A stretch of DNA of 64,000 nt from Lottia gigantea (lineage: Eukaryota; Mollusca; Gastropoda; Lottiidae): assembly GCF_000327385.1 (NCBI RefSeq), contig NW_008709379.1:5893900-5957899 (forward strand). The letters run 5' to 3'. Positions within the stretch are counted from its first letter, which is position 1; the number at the start of each line of letters is the position of its first letter. Below the pieces are notes generated by a model, which searched no databases, was not told the origin of the DNA, and saw only the letters and a program-made list of their open reading frames with translations. This document shows positions 1 through 14,400 of this stretch, piece by piece. Both the position numbers and the translations under genes were made by a program.

Positions 1-7
1 ACATTTA

Positions 8-226
8 TTGTTACTACTAATGTTTCACATATTTCTCATTTTGACAAAGCTTTTTGTGTACATTACTATAAACAAGTGTGAATTTGAGCGTTGTCTGGTG
101 GCTAGATACAGAGATATTGCCCGAAATTCCGAAATCGAAGGTCATATTGAAATTTTGTCATTTTGTGACATGATTTTAACAGATTTACAAGTAGTCAATT
201 TACTGAAGAATATTGTTAACAAATAA
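8..226 (+). other. Open frame, possible terminal exon, unrecognised
   Basis: A 72-codon frame whose second half reads like protein (FERCLVARYRDIARNSEIEG and onward) and ends in a stop overlapping an AATAAA hexamer (aaataaaat near 218-226). The first 23 residues are hydrophobic and probably not coding. It could be the last exon of a gene entering from the left, with an acceptor somewhere before position 80, but no family is recognised and no clear polypyrimidine tract marks an acceptor. It may equally be a chance frame. Confidence 0.15.
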
Positions 227-2603
227 AATCAGGGTGGAAATAACAGTCATTGACTTATTCATTAGTTACTATTGACTAGTATACTGTAGTCAACGGGGCT
301 ATTTTGTTTCCTTGCAGCATTAGATGAAATAATTCATTTCCTTGAATTTGATTAACAGAGAAAGTCCCCGAGAGACTGTTTCTTAAATGGAATGATTTGC
401 AAAATGATCACTGTGGAACGAGACAAAGTGAAATTAATTCAAATCTTATTGCTCAAAGATCTACATTTACATATCTCATTTTCAAAAGTGATATCTTGAT
501 TGTTGCTTGCACAATGAATGTATGACATGTTAGGAGTAATGGCATAGTAACAAGCTTAGCAGACAGCAATTAAGATGCCTAATTGACGCTAATTAACCTT
601 TCGTCCCCGCCCTTAGTAAGTCATCGTTCTTCATTATTTCAGTCGACCAAGATGGAAATTAATACGGATAAGAGGCATGGACAAGGACCACTGGTTGAGT
701 TCTCGTATTCATCTAGTTAAAATTGCTTTTCACGAAAAACTGCAAATAGGTAACCCATGGAAAGATTTTCAACTCAGTAAGTTAGTATACATAATATCTT
801 TATCTACTGACAGAAATTAAGTATAGATGTGAATTCGTTTTATCGTAAATAATCATCAAAAATTAATAATACTAAGACCATATCTAACATCCAAGCACAG
901 AGCTACAAAGCATATAAAAATATAATATAATACAGGAACAACAAGTCAAGTCACTCGAGTCCCAGAAAAGAAATGTGATGAATCAGTTGTCAGTATGTAT
1001 AAAATAGATAAAATAAGATTCTAAAGTATACTATATGCTATGGGGTACTACCATAATGATTTGCTGTTGGTATATGATTGCTTCTCTTTTGTTTCGCATT
1101 TAATCATTGTCGTATTCCAACCCTCATGATTTATTTATATATTTTTTCCATTATCCGCGTTATGGACTCTGTCGATAATGTCTAACCAAGTTGACTTGAT
1201 TGTTGATTTTATTTTTTTCTTCAATATACCTTGTTACATTAAAACTTATCTACATCTATATACGAACTAATTCATTATTTATATATTATTTGATGTCCTC
1301 CCTATAACGTGTCAATGGTCGATGATAATTGAGATATTAGGAAAGGTTTTTATGTCCTACAAATTTAAAGGCCTTACTTCTTGGAGTTCATTTTCCTCAC
1401 ATTTCAAGTCAGTTATCTAGACCAACTTATATTTGCATCATTTTCCAATATGCATTGTCATTACAATAATACGAAAAAGTTAATTAACCACAGTTATTAA
1501 AAAGCTAATCAGTTCCATTCTCCATGTCATAAACATCATAATTAGAACATGGATATATGTCATACCATATCATAGAGTAGATCAGAACTTAGATTGGACT
1601 GTCAAGAAACACAATCAATACGTCAATTCAACTCTTTCCGGAACTGTAGTAAAACATTTCATCTATATCCACAGAATTTAGGAATGTTTTAGAAAAGTTA
1701 CAAGATTCATGACTAACCACCACAGACTGTTGTGGACGCCAATTTTGACTGGAAATGTCACTTCGAGCTTACAACACATCAATGCGTGGCCATTGTAATA
1801 TGATAATCTGAATTCCCATTACTATTACTCCTATTATCTGATAGAACAAATCTTATAACTGTACACATGTAACAGGGGCATAAATTAAAGGCATACATTC
1901 CTAATAAGACGTATGGAGGAATGGAATAAATAGGGTCACAGCATGCATGACGTATTTGAAAGTAAGATAAAGTCATGATGAAAAGATTTATAACTTACAA
2001 GTTTAAAAACTCTTGAAAGATAAAATCATGAAATAATAGTATGTACCTCAGCCTTATCTTCATACCTGAAAACTCTTTTAATTCATTTTTTTCAATAGCT
2101 GCGTTACCTTTTTAATTTTTTTGACTTTGCCATTGGCAAAATATATCAAATCGGTTTCTTAACGTTCTTCTTGTATTAAAGAAACTATATAAGTCTATTC
2201 GTATTATGTTTATAATGCCGTCGTGAATATAAGATATAGGGTTTCGTTAGTTGAACTGGCATCTTCTATCAATATTTCTAGTTGCCAGTAAGATCAAATT
2301 AACTACGGTTTCTTAGAATGAAAAAAAAAGCAATTTTAACAATAAATTTTGTTTTATGTTTCAGGATTAATAAAGGAATTGACATCTTACCAGTGGATTC
2401 TGAACACTCTGATGGCACTTACTGAGTAATTTAGGGAAACGCATGGTTTTAATCACACAATACTGGGATATTAAAATGCTAACAATATACTTGAAAACCC
2501 TTTCTACCCAATTCCTGAATTACATGCTGTTCCATATTCTCAAATTCTTAAGGTGAATTTTTTAATCCTTCTCCATAACGGTGTAACGTAACGTAGATAT
2601 TTA
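227..2603. other. Non-coding AT-rich stretch
   Basis: No frame with a recognisable protein, no tandem array and no element end was seen on either strand. Short open frames here have no coding character. Confidence 0.5.
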
Positions 2604-2930
2604 GTTACAACCTTATCTTACGAAGCTTAAAGCGTTAACATTCAGTTATATATTATACGCTAATCTGTTGCAATATGCGAATATCGCAGACTGGGTGATT
2701 GTAGTAGTTGATAGTTGGATCTGGATCAATTGGATAATCCGACACTGCTTGTTTGGTAGTCGAGAACATACAGTGAAAAATTTTATATACCTTATGTTTC
2801 CCTGGATCTCGCAATGTCTACGTCTTCCTCTAGCGACCTTAATGGTCATAACTAATGGTTACAACCTTATCGTACGAAGTTTACAGCGTAAACATTCAGT
2901 TATATATTATACGCTAATCTGTTGCAATAT
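2604..2930. repeat. 73-bp direct duplication, copies 254 bp apart
   Basis: Positions 2604-2676 and 2858-2930 are the same 73 bases with four differences. Both start gttacaaccttat and end ctgttgcaatat. The sequence between them shows no inverted ends. It may be a local segmental duplication or two copies of one short repeat. The open frames across it on both strands are not convincing genes. Confidence 0.85.
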
Positions 2931-5900
2931 AACGCAGTTTCAAAGTTATCAACTTTCGCGTTTATTAAATATCAATGTGAACCATATCCAAAATACACAA
3001 ATGCCTAGTTATTTTCACTGAAATTTTAACAAACGAAAGAAAGTTTGTCATTAGATATCAATTTTAACTCTAATGCTATTTGATATATTCAGTTTCTGTA
3101 ATTTGACTAAAATCACAATAGGTGACTTTAACATCAAGTTTTGACGAATAATGGATATTATCAATGGAGTTAATTAAACATAGTAATGCATTCCAGGCCA
3201 TTTTTATTTTCACTAAGATATTTGATGAATTAGAGCCAACAACCGGAAGCTTTTAATGCAATGATATTGTATCAGGCTTTTAAAATTCCACTGATTTACA
3301 CTAACGATGAGTTGCTTCCTCCTGAACCACAAGTTAAAAGAAAAAGGAAAGTCTTATTATCTGATATTAATTTTCTTATAACTAATCTAGGGACCAGTGA
3401 CGTCCAGAATCTGTTAATGTATTGAGGGCATTGACTGCAACTAGCAGATTCTGAGATCAACCGAATCTTCATCGACTGGTAACAATTTGGTTGAAATGAG
3501 CGCAGCAAAGACGGAACAATGTTGCCAGCGCAATTTTTCGATATGAGCGTGTAAACTCACGTGGACTGTCTGGATTTATAATGAACAGGACGGTAGCGAC
3601 TATTAAAATCCTATTAGGGATTCTCACTTCATTACAAATCTTCACTAACTTTCTATATACACTTCTAGGTAATATGGTGCTTACATTGTCTTGTTACATG
3701 TTATGATTTTAAATACTGAATCAATATTTGCACGTTTGCGTCGTTTAATCAATCATACAAGACTAATATTACAATTTCGTTTTTAACACGCTGTATTCTT
3801 ACAATTTTGGCAAACTATACCATTACATTGGCGCTTTGAGGTTGTTAACTGATGTAATAGGATTTAACTCTTATTTGTCGTAAGCAGAGTTCATAAATGT
3901 TTTACTCTCGCCAACTTTGCAAAATCTAATTTCACATATTAGTTGTGGTTTTTATTGCATGGAATTGCAGAATGCATTTTAGTTTTCGTTGGTACAGACG
4001 CCTTTTTCCAGGTAGATAATCCAAACAAGTTAATCAATATTATGAAACAAAACAAAAAATTGTGCCGTAGTGTCAAGCATTATTTTAACATCATTCCAAA
4101 TATCAGAATGTAATTTCAATTCAGAACACTACAAAATATATCTCTAGATACTGACTTCACCAATAGAATTCTTTTGACTGTATCTCACAAAAACTATAGA
4201 TAACTCGACGCATACTTGAGATTCTCGCTTACAGTTTTTTATGTGGGCTTAAAGGTTTTATCAACAATCTTCGTTTAATTATCAGACGTATATTAAATTT
4301 ACAGATAGCTGGTAGCTAAATAGTGACATGATATCAGCGGTTCTAGAATATATTCCTAGGCTTCAAATACAAAGAAGCAGCACTCAGAAGTTGAATGTTT
4401 TATTAGGAAAATATGTAACTTTCTAATATTTAACGTAAATCCAATACATAAAAAATAAAGTTTTTAATTTGAAACTTTTATATTCGTTATATTCATTTCG
4501 GTGTGATTGAAAATAAAAACAAAAAAGATGCATGGGTCCGTCTACAAAGGCCGACATAGTGATTAGCGTGATTTTGTTATATTATATTTTCCAATCATCA
4601 TTAATCTTCTGACTTGTATTTAGTTACACATAGTTGTGTTACTTGACAGCCATCGATTGTTTGCAGAGTATATTCAACTTACTTTTGTATAAACAAACTT
4701 ATTGAACCCGGATAAGTGGTTTTGCGTAAAAAGTAATTAAATCTTGATCGACTAGTTCACGGGTTTATAATACAAATAGTAGTAAATGAAAATAACTTAC
4801 ATGCAAGCTTCCATATACATACACACCAGGTAAAATACGGTAAATAAATTTTCTCACCCAATGAAAAAATTGCAGTTAGAGAAATGAAAGTTGATAGTTA
4901 ACTGTAAGGTAGAAAGCTTGGTGCCGTGAATGTCTAACCAAATACCACGTGATCATGCGACAGGCATTATAGATTATTGATCTACAGACTGACAACACCT
5001 TACACGTACACCGGGTCTTTATTACTTAGCTTAGAAGTAGGAAGGTACACCGGTCACCAACACATTAAAGTAAATTATGACACCTGCTAAGTATCTGTTG
5101 GGGGAAGTGAGGAACACGATAAATCATATTTATTAGTTTTCAGAAACGGTGGCAATATCATTGGTTCTCAAGGTGGTGTTCAAAATATTGATTTATAAGT
5201 CTGACTACCTGAAGATGAACTGAACTCTACACCCGACATGATTTTCAAATTTAATGAAAAAGCGACCAATCTTGATTCAAAATTTTAATCCAACCAATAT
5301 AAAATGCAGTAAATTGACAAGCTATTCCAGGGGTATTTTCGATACATAAAAGCTGTCAAGATAAAAGTAGTTTTCTTAAAAATAAAGAAATAACATTTTT
5401 TTTTCTTTCTAAAGGTGTTAAATTATAGCGAAATGAGCGATGACTTTTATAAGAGCGCAAGATGTGTCCTCCGTTCGTACACGTTTAAGATCTTTCGGCA
5501 TTTGCATATTTAAAAAGTAGGCATGTGCCCATCTTCATTAGCCCAATCAATTTCCTTTTTAGCTTAGAACCTTTTCATATTGTTTGTTTTGCGTCAGGAC
5601 ATAAGTAGGACTAGCAGGGACGGCTCGAAAACTCTTATGACCAGAAATCGTCAATGTCATGGGATTGATATGATTAGTGCTACATGTATTGTAAGTTGAG
5701 ACATTTTTTGTGTGAATAATGACGTAAATACAATTCTGAGTATTGAGCCTGACCTACAGTTCTGTTCTTGATTGGGATAATGAAGTAGGAAAACGAAATG
5801 AACGGTGGACAGAAGGAAATTTTACCTTGACAGCGGCGACCAGACGCCTTTTCCATGTCAGCTTTTCCCATATAACTCGATTTGTTGTTCTTTTACGAAA

Positions 5901-8900
5901 ATTAGATTAAAAACGTGGAATGACAACGGTCAAATATAGTCTATTAGTTCCATCCAGTGCGAACAACGCCGTAAATTAAGTTTTGAATACAGTTCATTGT
6001 AAAATGTCCCTGTAAAATGGGATAAATCCCACAGGTGTAGATACAATACTAAGTTACATAGACTAACATTAAAATATTCGATTTCATAAATTGAATGAAT
6101 CCACACCTAAAACCGGGGATTATTATTCCGTATATAGATAGAAATCCCCTAACAAATACTACCGTGGAACATACATAAAAAAAGATTTATGTATACCGTA
6201 TATTTGAAGTTGATCAATGGCCTTGATCATAAATTTTGGTTTTGGGTCCGATGAAAGTTGTTTGTCATAAACGGTATAGCTTCTTTAGTTCTGAAACTAA
6301 TATATGTTAACATGAGTATCAAACTGAATTCCTTGTAACACAATAAAGAAGAGTGAATTGTGAAGAAATAAGAAACCAATTTGCCTTAACATAAATGATT
6401 GATCTATGAAGATTTCCTAGTTTAATGCCAGTTTGATCCCCTAGTCTATAGTGACGTAATGCTGCTCTTATTAGCTGTACACTATATGTTATTTCCCACT
6501 TGTTAACAAATTCATTAGCCAAACTTGATTTGAAGATTTGAGACATAACATAATTTTAGCGTGTGGAAAGATGTTCCTTATTACTGCGGGGGCAACCTAA
6601 TTTCCTTTTTTAAAGATACTGGTCTCAATTGATCATCAGAATGCATCTCAAAGTGACAATTTTTCAGGTCAAACTGTAATCCTGATAGATGATTTTACTT
6701 AAAAAATCAAAAACAAATGTTAAGATATTATGCGAGTATTATCTTTACATGCGAACGAAAAGGTTTTTTTAAAGTCAAAGTAACACGATCAAGTTTTTCA
6801 AGCAAAACCTGCTGATAACGAAATACATTAGTTCGTTAAATCAGTCTGGCTAACAGAACCGTTATCCAAGAGGAATTTAATATTCGTGTGGACAAGGATA
6901 ACTCAACACAAATCTACGTAGGTATCTGATTTTTATAATTATTTAAACAGCAAAACGATGCTGGTGCTTCTGTTTGAGCTATCACAGCTCAGCTTCGTTT
7001 GTCCTGATCTGTTTTCACTTTTTCAACATGACAATTTTAACGTATGTAAGTCATGGTGATCTTTGAATGTCTCCGAAGCAATATTTAATTTGTCACCATA
7101 GCTGCATGGTTGAACTATTGTTTCAATAAATTAAAATCGTGTAACTTTCATCAAGTTGTCTTTCCTAGTGGTGACGAATAAACTATTCTGTCATTGTTAA
7201 GAACTGACTGGAACCAAAGTTACGATTATGTATATCCGTCCATATATATAATCTAAATACTTTATATTCTCTTGTTTATTCTTGATCAGGATTGACATAA
7301 CAATTATCTGACCCCAAACTTAGTAAATACAAGTAAATGATTTAACATGCCAATAAAACAGAAACAAGTTAGCCATCTGTATTCTGTCAGCCAAGAAATT
7401 TCATTAACAACCGGTTTTTGAATAAGTCAAAACGGTTTGACACGTAGATATTAACCCGCAACCTTTCACAATATGTTATTTTCTGAGATGAAGGGCGCAT
7501 TTATGATTGGAATTAAATCATTAAGTAGCTTCATTGCTTCAAACAAAAGCAATAGACATAAAAATGTGTCCTAAGATGGCAATAACCGTTTACTGTAATC
7601 GATATGCCATTGAATTAAAAGCGAAGTACACATAATTCGAAACTCGCGTAGAATGAAATACTTTTTTTCAAATTAACTCACTTGCTTAAATGGATTCAAA
7701 AGAGGTTTTAAAGATATCAAAGATATGTCAAGCTTTCAAATATTATTTTTGTCCGAAGTTAATCACAATGATACATTAGATGATGACGCCATAGACTTCG
7801 AATAGGATGAAAAAGGTGTAGATACTGGTGACAGATTTCGTTTATCATTGTGGTTTACGTTCTTAATATCATACATTCAACTTTTAATTTGTCAATTCGA
7901 TTTCATATTATACGAACCTCTCCTTCTTTTTTTCTTATAACTATTCAGGCCAAAGTGGTTGAAAATGATCAAATAATCTGGTCAAGTCTATTTCTAATAT
8001 TACAAGAAAAACAGACGTCGTATGTTTTTTCTTCATGTGAGCGTATTAAAATCGTAATCGACGTTCAGGTCAACATATTTTATCTTCACTAGCTAGTTTC
8101 TTTATGGTGAGTTCTCGCATCATTGATTGATTTTAATGATTAGCTAATAAGATAATGGGTGCATAATTTAATTTAATACAGACTATCTGGCTAGACGGCT
8201 TAATTCTCGCGTTTGAAATATTACCAGAATGAAAGGGTTTTGTTTGGCTCACACTTTAGTTAATTTTCTAGCTAACAAGCTGTGGTTCTTGGCGTACGTT
8301 ATAGCAGACGGTTTAAATATTAACCTGTAAGATTGAACCTTACATTTTTTTTGATATTGGAATCTGAAACTCGTCGTTAGGATTGCCTTCAGTTGAATTG
8401 GTATGGATTATAACTATAACGAATCCCAGACTAATAGTTGAAACAGAATTGGAAGAGAAAGTACGGTTTAAAAAAAACAGAAATAAGCCGAGCGGTTTTA
8501 TTGCTTCAAGTTTCTCTCAATCACTATGCTAATGAGGTGCAAGAAATGGACAGGAAATAGTTTTCTTAAGTTCATCTATCAGACATAATTAACAACATTT
8601 TATTAATTAATACCTATCGTGAATTACAAAACTCTTATCCGATCTCTACATCACAATATGTGTTCCGGGTCAATAGTGTAATATCGGGATATTTTCCAAT
8701 ATTATATAGTTGAATGATAAAATAAGTCCAGAGTGTCGGTGTATTGAGACCAGTCTTAAGTCACAGGGTACCAGTTACTGTTTATGTGAAAATAGTAAAT
8801 AATGAACGAGTTGTGTCTTGCTGTTCTGAACATGATTGGGCTAAAGAAACCAGAAACAACATGCGGTGTGAAAAGAATGAAATTTCGCAAGGCCAACCTT
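2931..8900. other. Non-coding stretch with one SINE scrap
   Basis: No gene is visible. Near 5820-5880 a short piece (cagacgccttttccatgtca) matches the middle of the SINE at 53.8-54.2 kb in the same orientation. Nothing else was identified; the remaining open frames are short and unlike known proteins. Confidence 0.45.
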
Positions 8901-8904
8901 CGTG

Positions 8905-8990
8905 GTTTTTTAACTTTCGAGGTATCTTTCAAGGTCCACAGCCTGTAGCACATAGGGTCTCGGTTTATTGTCTCATCTGAACAACAAAAG
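8905..8990 (-). repeat. SINE fragment
   Basis: The stretch with ccacagcctgtagcacatag and ctcggtttattgtc matches the central part of the SINE at 53,822-54,177, with many substitutions. Head and tail are missing or too diverged to see. The SINE strand is taken as minus, as for the fuller copy. Confidence 0.6.
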
Positions 8991-9002
8991 TATTGACTCG
9001 AT

Positions 9003-9272
9003 ATGGATCCCATCTTGGACCTTCGGATAAGCGAGCTAGAGCCTAACTCAATGAACCTTTGCATCTCAAATCCTATTTATAATGGAGCATTTTGTCATGA
9101 GTTCCAACAATCAAAATCGGTATATACTGTAGAAATAGTTAATGGTGAAGCGACATTTATGAACCCTGTGCTACAGGTGGTGCACACTAAATACCAATTA
9201 ACAAAAAAGACGGCATACTGCATGACAATATCAAAGTTGAATTCACCAGTACCATATTACGGAGGCCCTTAG
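9003..9272 (+). other. Unrecognised 89-codon open frame
   Basis: An open frame beginning MDPILDLRISELE directly after the SINE fragment. Codon use looks ordinary, but no family, signal peptide or motif is recognised, and it begins within repeat-derived sequence. It is recorded only because it is intact over 89 codons in an otherwise stop-rich stretch. Confidence 0.12.
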
Positions 9273-11839
9273 GCGCAATTTTCCGTACGTCGTTATTTCG
9301 TTAAAACGAAATATTTTATAAAAGTTTTCCTTTCAAAAGAAATAAAAATTTTGATAAAAACATTTAAAAGGTTGACGTGGATATTTTTTTCTTTTCAAAA
9401 AAATAATCATGAATATGTTCATTTCCAGAAAAATATCAATGTCAATTAAAGTCAAATACTGGAAGAGAATTGTGTCTCCAGAGTCTAACTTTTTCATAAT
9501 TTTACACAAATTGTGTTAGTTAAACGGAAAAAACCCAATAAAATGAAATGTGTGGTGGGTGTTTTTCATTTGCTACTCCAAGTAGTCGCCTATGATCCTC
9601 GAAACCCATCTTAAGATTTTCAGAAATAATAAGAGTAAGGTTATACTTTCTGTCTAAAGGTTATCATGTCATAACTCATATATTGATCCAGACCTTATGG
9701 TATAAGCAATAATTTAATTAAAATAGAAATACTTATGACATATCCAAGGCAGAGTTGGGTCCGCCTGGTTGTGTCGTTATCATGCAGTATCCAAGTATAC
9801 GTAGAAATATTACCGTTGTACAATGGTAAGGTAAAAATTTTGGGTATATATTGTTCGATTGGTAGAGAATATATTACTGGACAGAAGTTATGAAGGATGA
9901 GAGTAACTGCGATACTTGCAGGTATATTTGTAATTTATATTTTTAACTTTATATGCCTATCGATATCTACGAAAAATAAAAACAAATGTCCACGCCCATG
10001 AAAAATTTGATAGTCCATATCCAAGTATTAATTTATCAAATTTTTCATTTTTTGCTTGATATAAGATATGATTTGAAACGATGGTTATTCTTCAATAACG
10101 AATTTTAAAATACACCTAATAGCATTTCATAAAAAAATATTTGCCAGACTCACATAATAGCTCATATATAGTGATAGAAATAGTTCCTATCTAAATATAA
10201 ATATTACAGTTTGATATATATCTTTTCTTTAAAATACTGAATAATTATATTAATTACAAGTTATCATTAAATCTGTAGTAAACACCCACACGGGACATTT
10301 TAAGCAATGCATTTGTTAACAAAAATCACAACCTACATTTTGATGATCTCTTGGATACTCTCTTACACGTCCGCATCTCTCTATAAGGGAACCCTTGTCT
10401 TTCCGTCGGTCTGTATTTAGGCCTACAGTTCTCATACGATTCCAATGAAATTTTGTACTATATATCAACCTCGTGAAAACAAATCCTAAAAAATAATTTA
10501 TCTTAAACTTTTGTATGTTGATATATTATGATCTTAAGGTGACGTATAGGTTAGGTAGTTTGCGACAATGTCGAATTGTAATCCATGGAAAACAGATTTT
10601 GGACTGATTTTGTGTGTACTTGATATAAAAGATAAAGAATGACAGTTTGACGTGATCCTGAAAAGTGAAATGTGAAACAGGTCCTTTTAATTTTCAGTCG
10701 ATTTTCACGAATCTTTGTAAAAGTGTTTCGTTTTTAACGGAAATGGACGCATTTAGACGTGATCCTTTATCGTTTTCGTATGTTGTAGTCGTAAAGCGAC
10801 TGATCAAGAAAAAAAAAATTTACCGAAAGGGAGCTATCAGTTTCGTGATTGGGTACAAAGGCAATTAGCAGTTTCTAAGATGAAAATTTGAAATTTTCTC
10901 CAGATTCTCGTTAGCTTCTGAAACTGAAGCGTTTACAAAATAACAGATCGGATGACTGATGGGGATTGTTACCGGTTTCGTGCACCAATTTAATGCTATG
11001 TGGACGTTTTAAAAATGTTTTAATTTAATGTTTTTTTTTGTATAGACACCAATAGGGGAATTTCAGTTGCAAAATTGATTATCCAGAAAGAAGATCAGTG
11101 TAATATCTTTTTTTATGTATATTATTTCATACAATAGGATATATTGAAATTCACAACACGTTCTAATTAAGAGTAATTAGGCAAATCTTATTGCAAAAGC
11201 GCATAATATATCCAATATACGATGCGTTGATGTGTTAATCCTCTTACATAGGATATCAAACTAATTATGGCTTAATATATACAACACAATTAGTATCTTT
11301 ATTATTATTAGACTTATGTAACAGGCCTATATAACATGTGAATCAAAGTGTGACATGGTTTCATTCTTCAGTCATTAACAACCTAAACCTCCAATTGACA
11401 ACAATCGTATTGCCTGCAGCTGTATTATATATACCAAGAACACACGTCCTGATGTTCGGAAGGAAGTGGGCGTTAACTGGTCATCTGACAACCTTCTCAA
11501 CCTTTACGATCCACCCCCACTCGTCTTGAGTATTAAATTAAACGACGAAATAAGTGAGAGTTTAGACTAAAATACTGTTTTTAAGTAGCTTTCCAGCTTG
11601 AAAGTACTATGACATATTCAACACCTTTCTACAAGAATGTCTTGTTCACCACAGAACTGAAATTGAATTTGTCGATCTTAATTCTAAAAAAGTTTCCAAC
11701 CAATCAACTTGTGGAAACTGAGAAGTGCCGCGTTGGGGTAATCTGATTTTAATATTCAGGTTGATAATCTAAGATCTGCATCTCCTCAGTTCTCATTGTG
11801 CCATCGAGAACATGTCAGGGCGGGTTATTCACAACAAAT
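9273..11839. other. Non-coding AT-rich stretch
   Basis: No gene, clear repeat end or RNA gene was recognised. Short homopolymer runs occur. Part of the last few hundred bases may be the lost 5' portion of the LINE that follows. Confidence 0.4.
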
Positions 11840-14400
11840 ATCTTATTTCTGTTGTTCTTTCATGTTGTGAATATTTATGGTCCAACCGATTATCCCGAGA
11901 AAAGGACCTTTCTTTGAGCGCCTCTCCGCGTATATGTCTAAGATCTATCACATCACCGACACATTTCTCGTAAATGGAGATTTCAATCTAATAGAAAACA
12001 AAAACGATGACAAGGCCGGCAAGCTGTTCAATCAACCGCTGCCGGCATTGGAACATTTGAGGGAGATGTGTCAGAAATTCCTTTTACAGGATATTCTTAA
12101 GCATATGCATCCCAAAAAGAAAATCTTTACGTTCCTTCGGGACAATTCCGGACGGAGGATGGACAGAATGTACATATCTGTGTCGGAATTAAACAGAGTT
12201 AATGAAATCATTCATCAAGCTGTCCCTTATTCCGATCACGGGTATGTACAGTCTGAATCCATGAATCAACTTGACTGGTGGGAAAAGGGCAAGTAAACAA
12301 TAAGCAATATATCAATACAAACATCCATCATCTAAAAACAAAAAATGAGTCATGAAATCATCGCCCTTAGGAATCTAATAGAAGAGGTGGAATCTAAGTC
12401 AACATTAAATAAAGATGCACAGCTTCTATTAGATTCCTACTATCATCAAATTAAAGGCATTGGAAGACCGGATCAAGAAGGGCATCTTGATCCGGTCTAA
12501 AATTCCTTTTGAAGAGGGAGATATGGAAAATGTCGAACCCTTCAAAAAGGCAGAGATTAGATACTCATCATCTCGTCATATCGACAGGCTCCAGAACTCA
12601 GACGGTAAGATCGTCTGTGATAAGGAAGGAGTATAAGGAGGACGGCATCCCAGATGAAGTCATACATTCCTATATTGATAAGTCCAACCTATCAACTCTA
12701 CTGGAAGCAGACAGACACATTCTATCTAACCCATTTGTCACGGAGGAGGAAGTCTGGACAGCTCTCCAGCAATTTAAAAACAATAAATCACCAGGTGTTG
12801 ATGGTATCCCTAGGGAATTCTATGTTACTTTTTGGGACCTTTTAAAGGACGACCTAGTGGATACCATCGGAGTTAAAAAAAACTACCGTCCTATCTCTCT
12901 ACTTGCGCAAGTTACGGTAGATGCCCTGAAGAACACCAAACTGGCTTTATGTGCTTTTGACCAGGAAAAAGCTTTCAATAGGTTGAACAGAAGCTATTTG
13001 AAATACCTAATGCAGACTTTAGGCATCCCGGGATCTATGCTCAAATGGATTGACATCTTGTATGGTGGGCTAACGGTACATTGTGAGGTGCGTGGAGTGC
13101 TCACCAAGGGTTTTACTCCACAGCGGGGAGTCAAACAAGGCTGCCCCCCCTGTCCATGACGCTCTACGAGCTGGCAGTTCATCCGTTGGGCCACAATATA
13201 ATGTGCAATCCGAGCATAGTGGGTATTAACTTGTCAAATCATCCTCAACGAGTTGAAACCATCCAATATGAGGATGATTTGACAGTCATACTTACTAATC
13301 CCGGGTCATTTAGTACCCTCGATAGGGTAATGTATGACTTCCAGACTGCATCAGAGTCAATAAGGATAAGACCGAGATCCTGGCTATAGGTGGTATGTCG
13401 GCCAATGTTCAGAGCTTGTGGCAGAAACACATTAAAGACCAGATAAAAATCTTAGGGGTGATTTTTGGGGAAAATGCGGGTCAAGTGGAAGAACCGCTCG
13501 CTATCATTCCGTGAGAAAGCGTCGGTTCTGAATCTCCACGTTTTGTCACAGGCTTGTTATGTTGGTCGCTTCGTCAAGCCTAGTAAACCAATCCTGAAAG
13601 CTATCAACGCCTGTATCTTTCAGTTCGTTTGGAGCACTAGGCTGGAGCCTATAGCTAGGAATACTCTGAAGCTGTCTCAAAGCGGACAATGCTTCAGAGT
13701 TTAGACTTGCAGTCTGTGGTTTGGGCCTTTAGTGGACGTTCAGATGCCTCGGTGTCTTTGTACTTCTATGGGCTTGGTACTGCCCTGAGGCGGTTTGAGA
13801 TTAGTAGGAGCTACCCCGTAAAGACACTGGATACACCTGGCCAATATTTGACGCTGTTTCAAAACTTGGAACCAAGTTGGAAGCAAATTGAAACAACCAA
13901 GGAGATTTACTTGAGGCTGCTTGAGGGATTGAATATTCAATCTAAAGTAGCTTCAAGAAATCTCCATGTAAAATTAAACGGCATCTTTTCGAACCTTTGG
14001 CAATGTACACATCTAAATTCAAAAACTCATGACCTCTTATATTTGGCAATCCATGATTCACTTCCAACTAAAAGCTTTCTCCGCGTCGGAGTTCTCTTTA
14101 CTTTAAAGTTAGGTGTCGTTTCTGCCGAGACTCAGCTTCATCTGTTTGTCAGGTGTAGAGTTCTCTGGCCTTTGCGGAAGAGCTTCTGCAGGTTCGTCTA
14201 GGACACCCTCGGGGAGAGTATCGCCATAGAAGCTAGTACCAGGATTCTGGCGAAGATACCCAGGGATCTGTTCCCACATATGGCCATTTACCTCCAAACC
14301 ATCTAGGAAAATAGGAACAACAAAAAGCCCGTCCATGAAATGATAGATGCCATGCTGTACAAACTGCCAGAGATTGCACCCCCAGTTTAAGGCAGCTTGA
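11840..14400 (+). mobile_element. Decayed LINE retrotransposon, L1/Tx1-like
   Basis: Remnant of a non-LTR retrotransposon. A frame at 11,877-12,296 has the end of an apurinic endonuclease: GDFNLIEN, then DRMYIS and YSDHG. Frames between 12,509 and 13,389 hold reverse transcriptase blocks: SPGVDGIPREFY, KNYRPISLL, FDQEKAFNRLN, RGVKQGCP, and QYEDD at the catalytic box. Later frames to 14,201 resemble the C-terminal tail (ILGVIFG; HLFVRCRVLWPL). The reading frame shifts several times (before GPFFERL near 11,895, after RGVKQGCPPCP near 13,150, and again near 13,370 and 13,700). The interval between KNYRPISLL and FDQEKAF is far too short, so sequence has been deleted. No full ORF1 was seen. DQEKAF-type motifs favour the L1/Tx1 group, but the clade is not certain. 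Confidence 0.85.

Noticed and set aside
8756-9064. 102-codon minus frame across a SINE fragment
   Set aside because: Its middle is SINE-derived (the strand with cctatgtgctacaggctgtg), so the frame is a by-product of the repeat.
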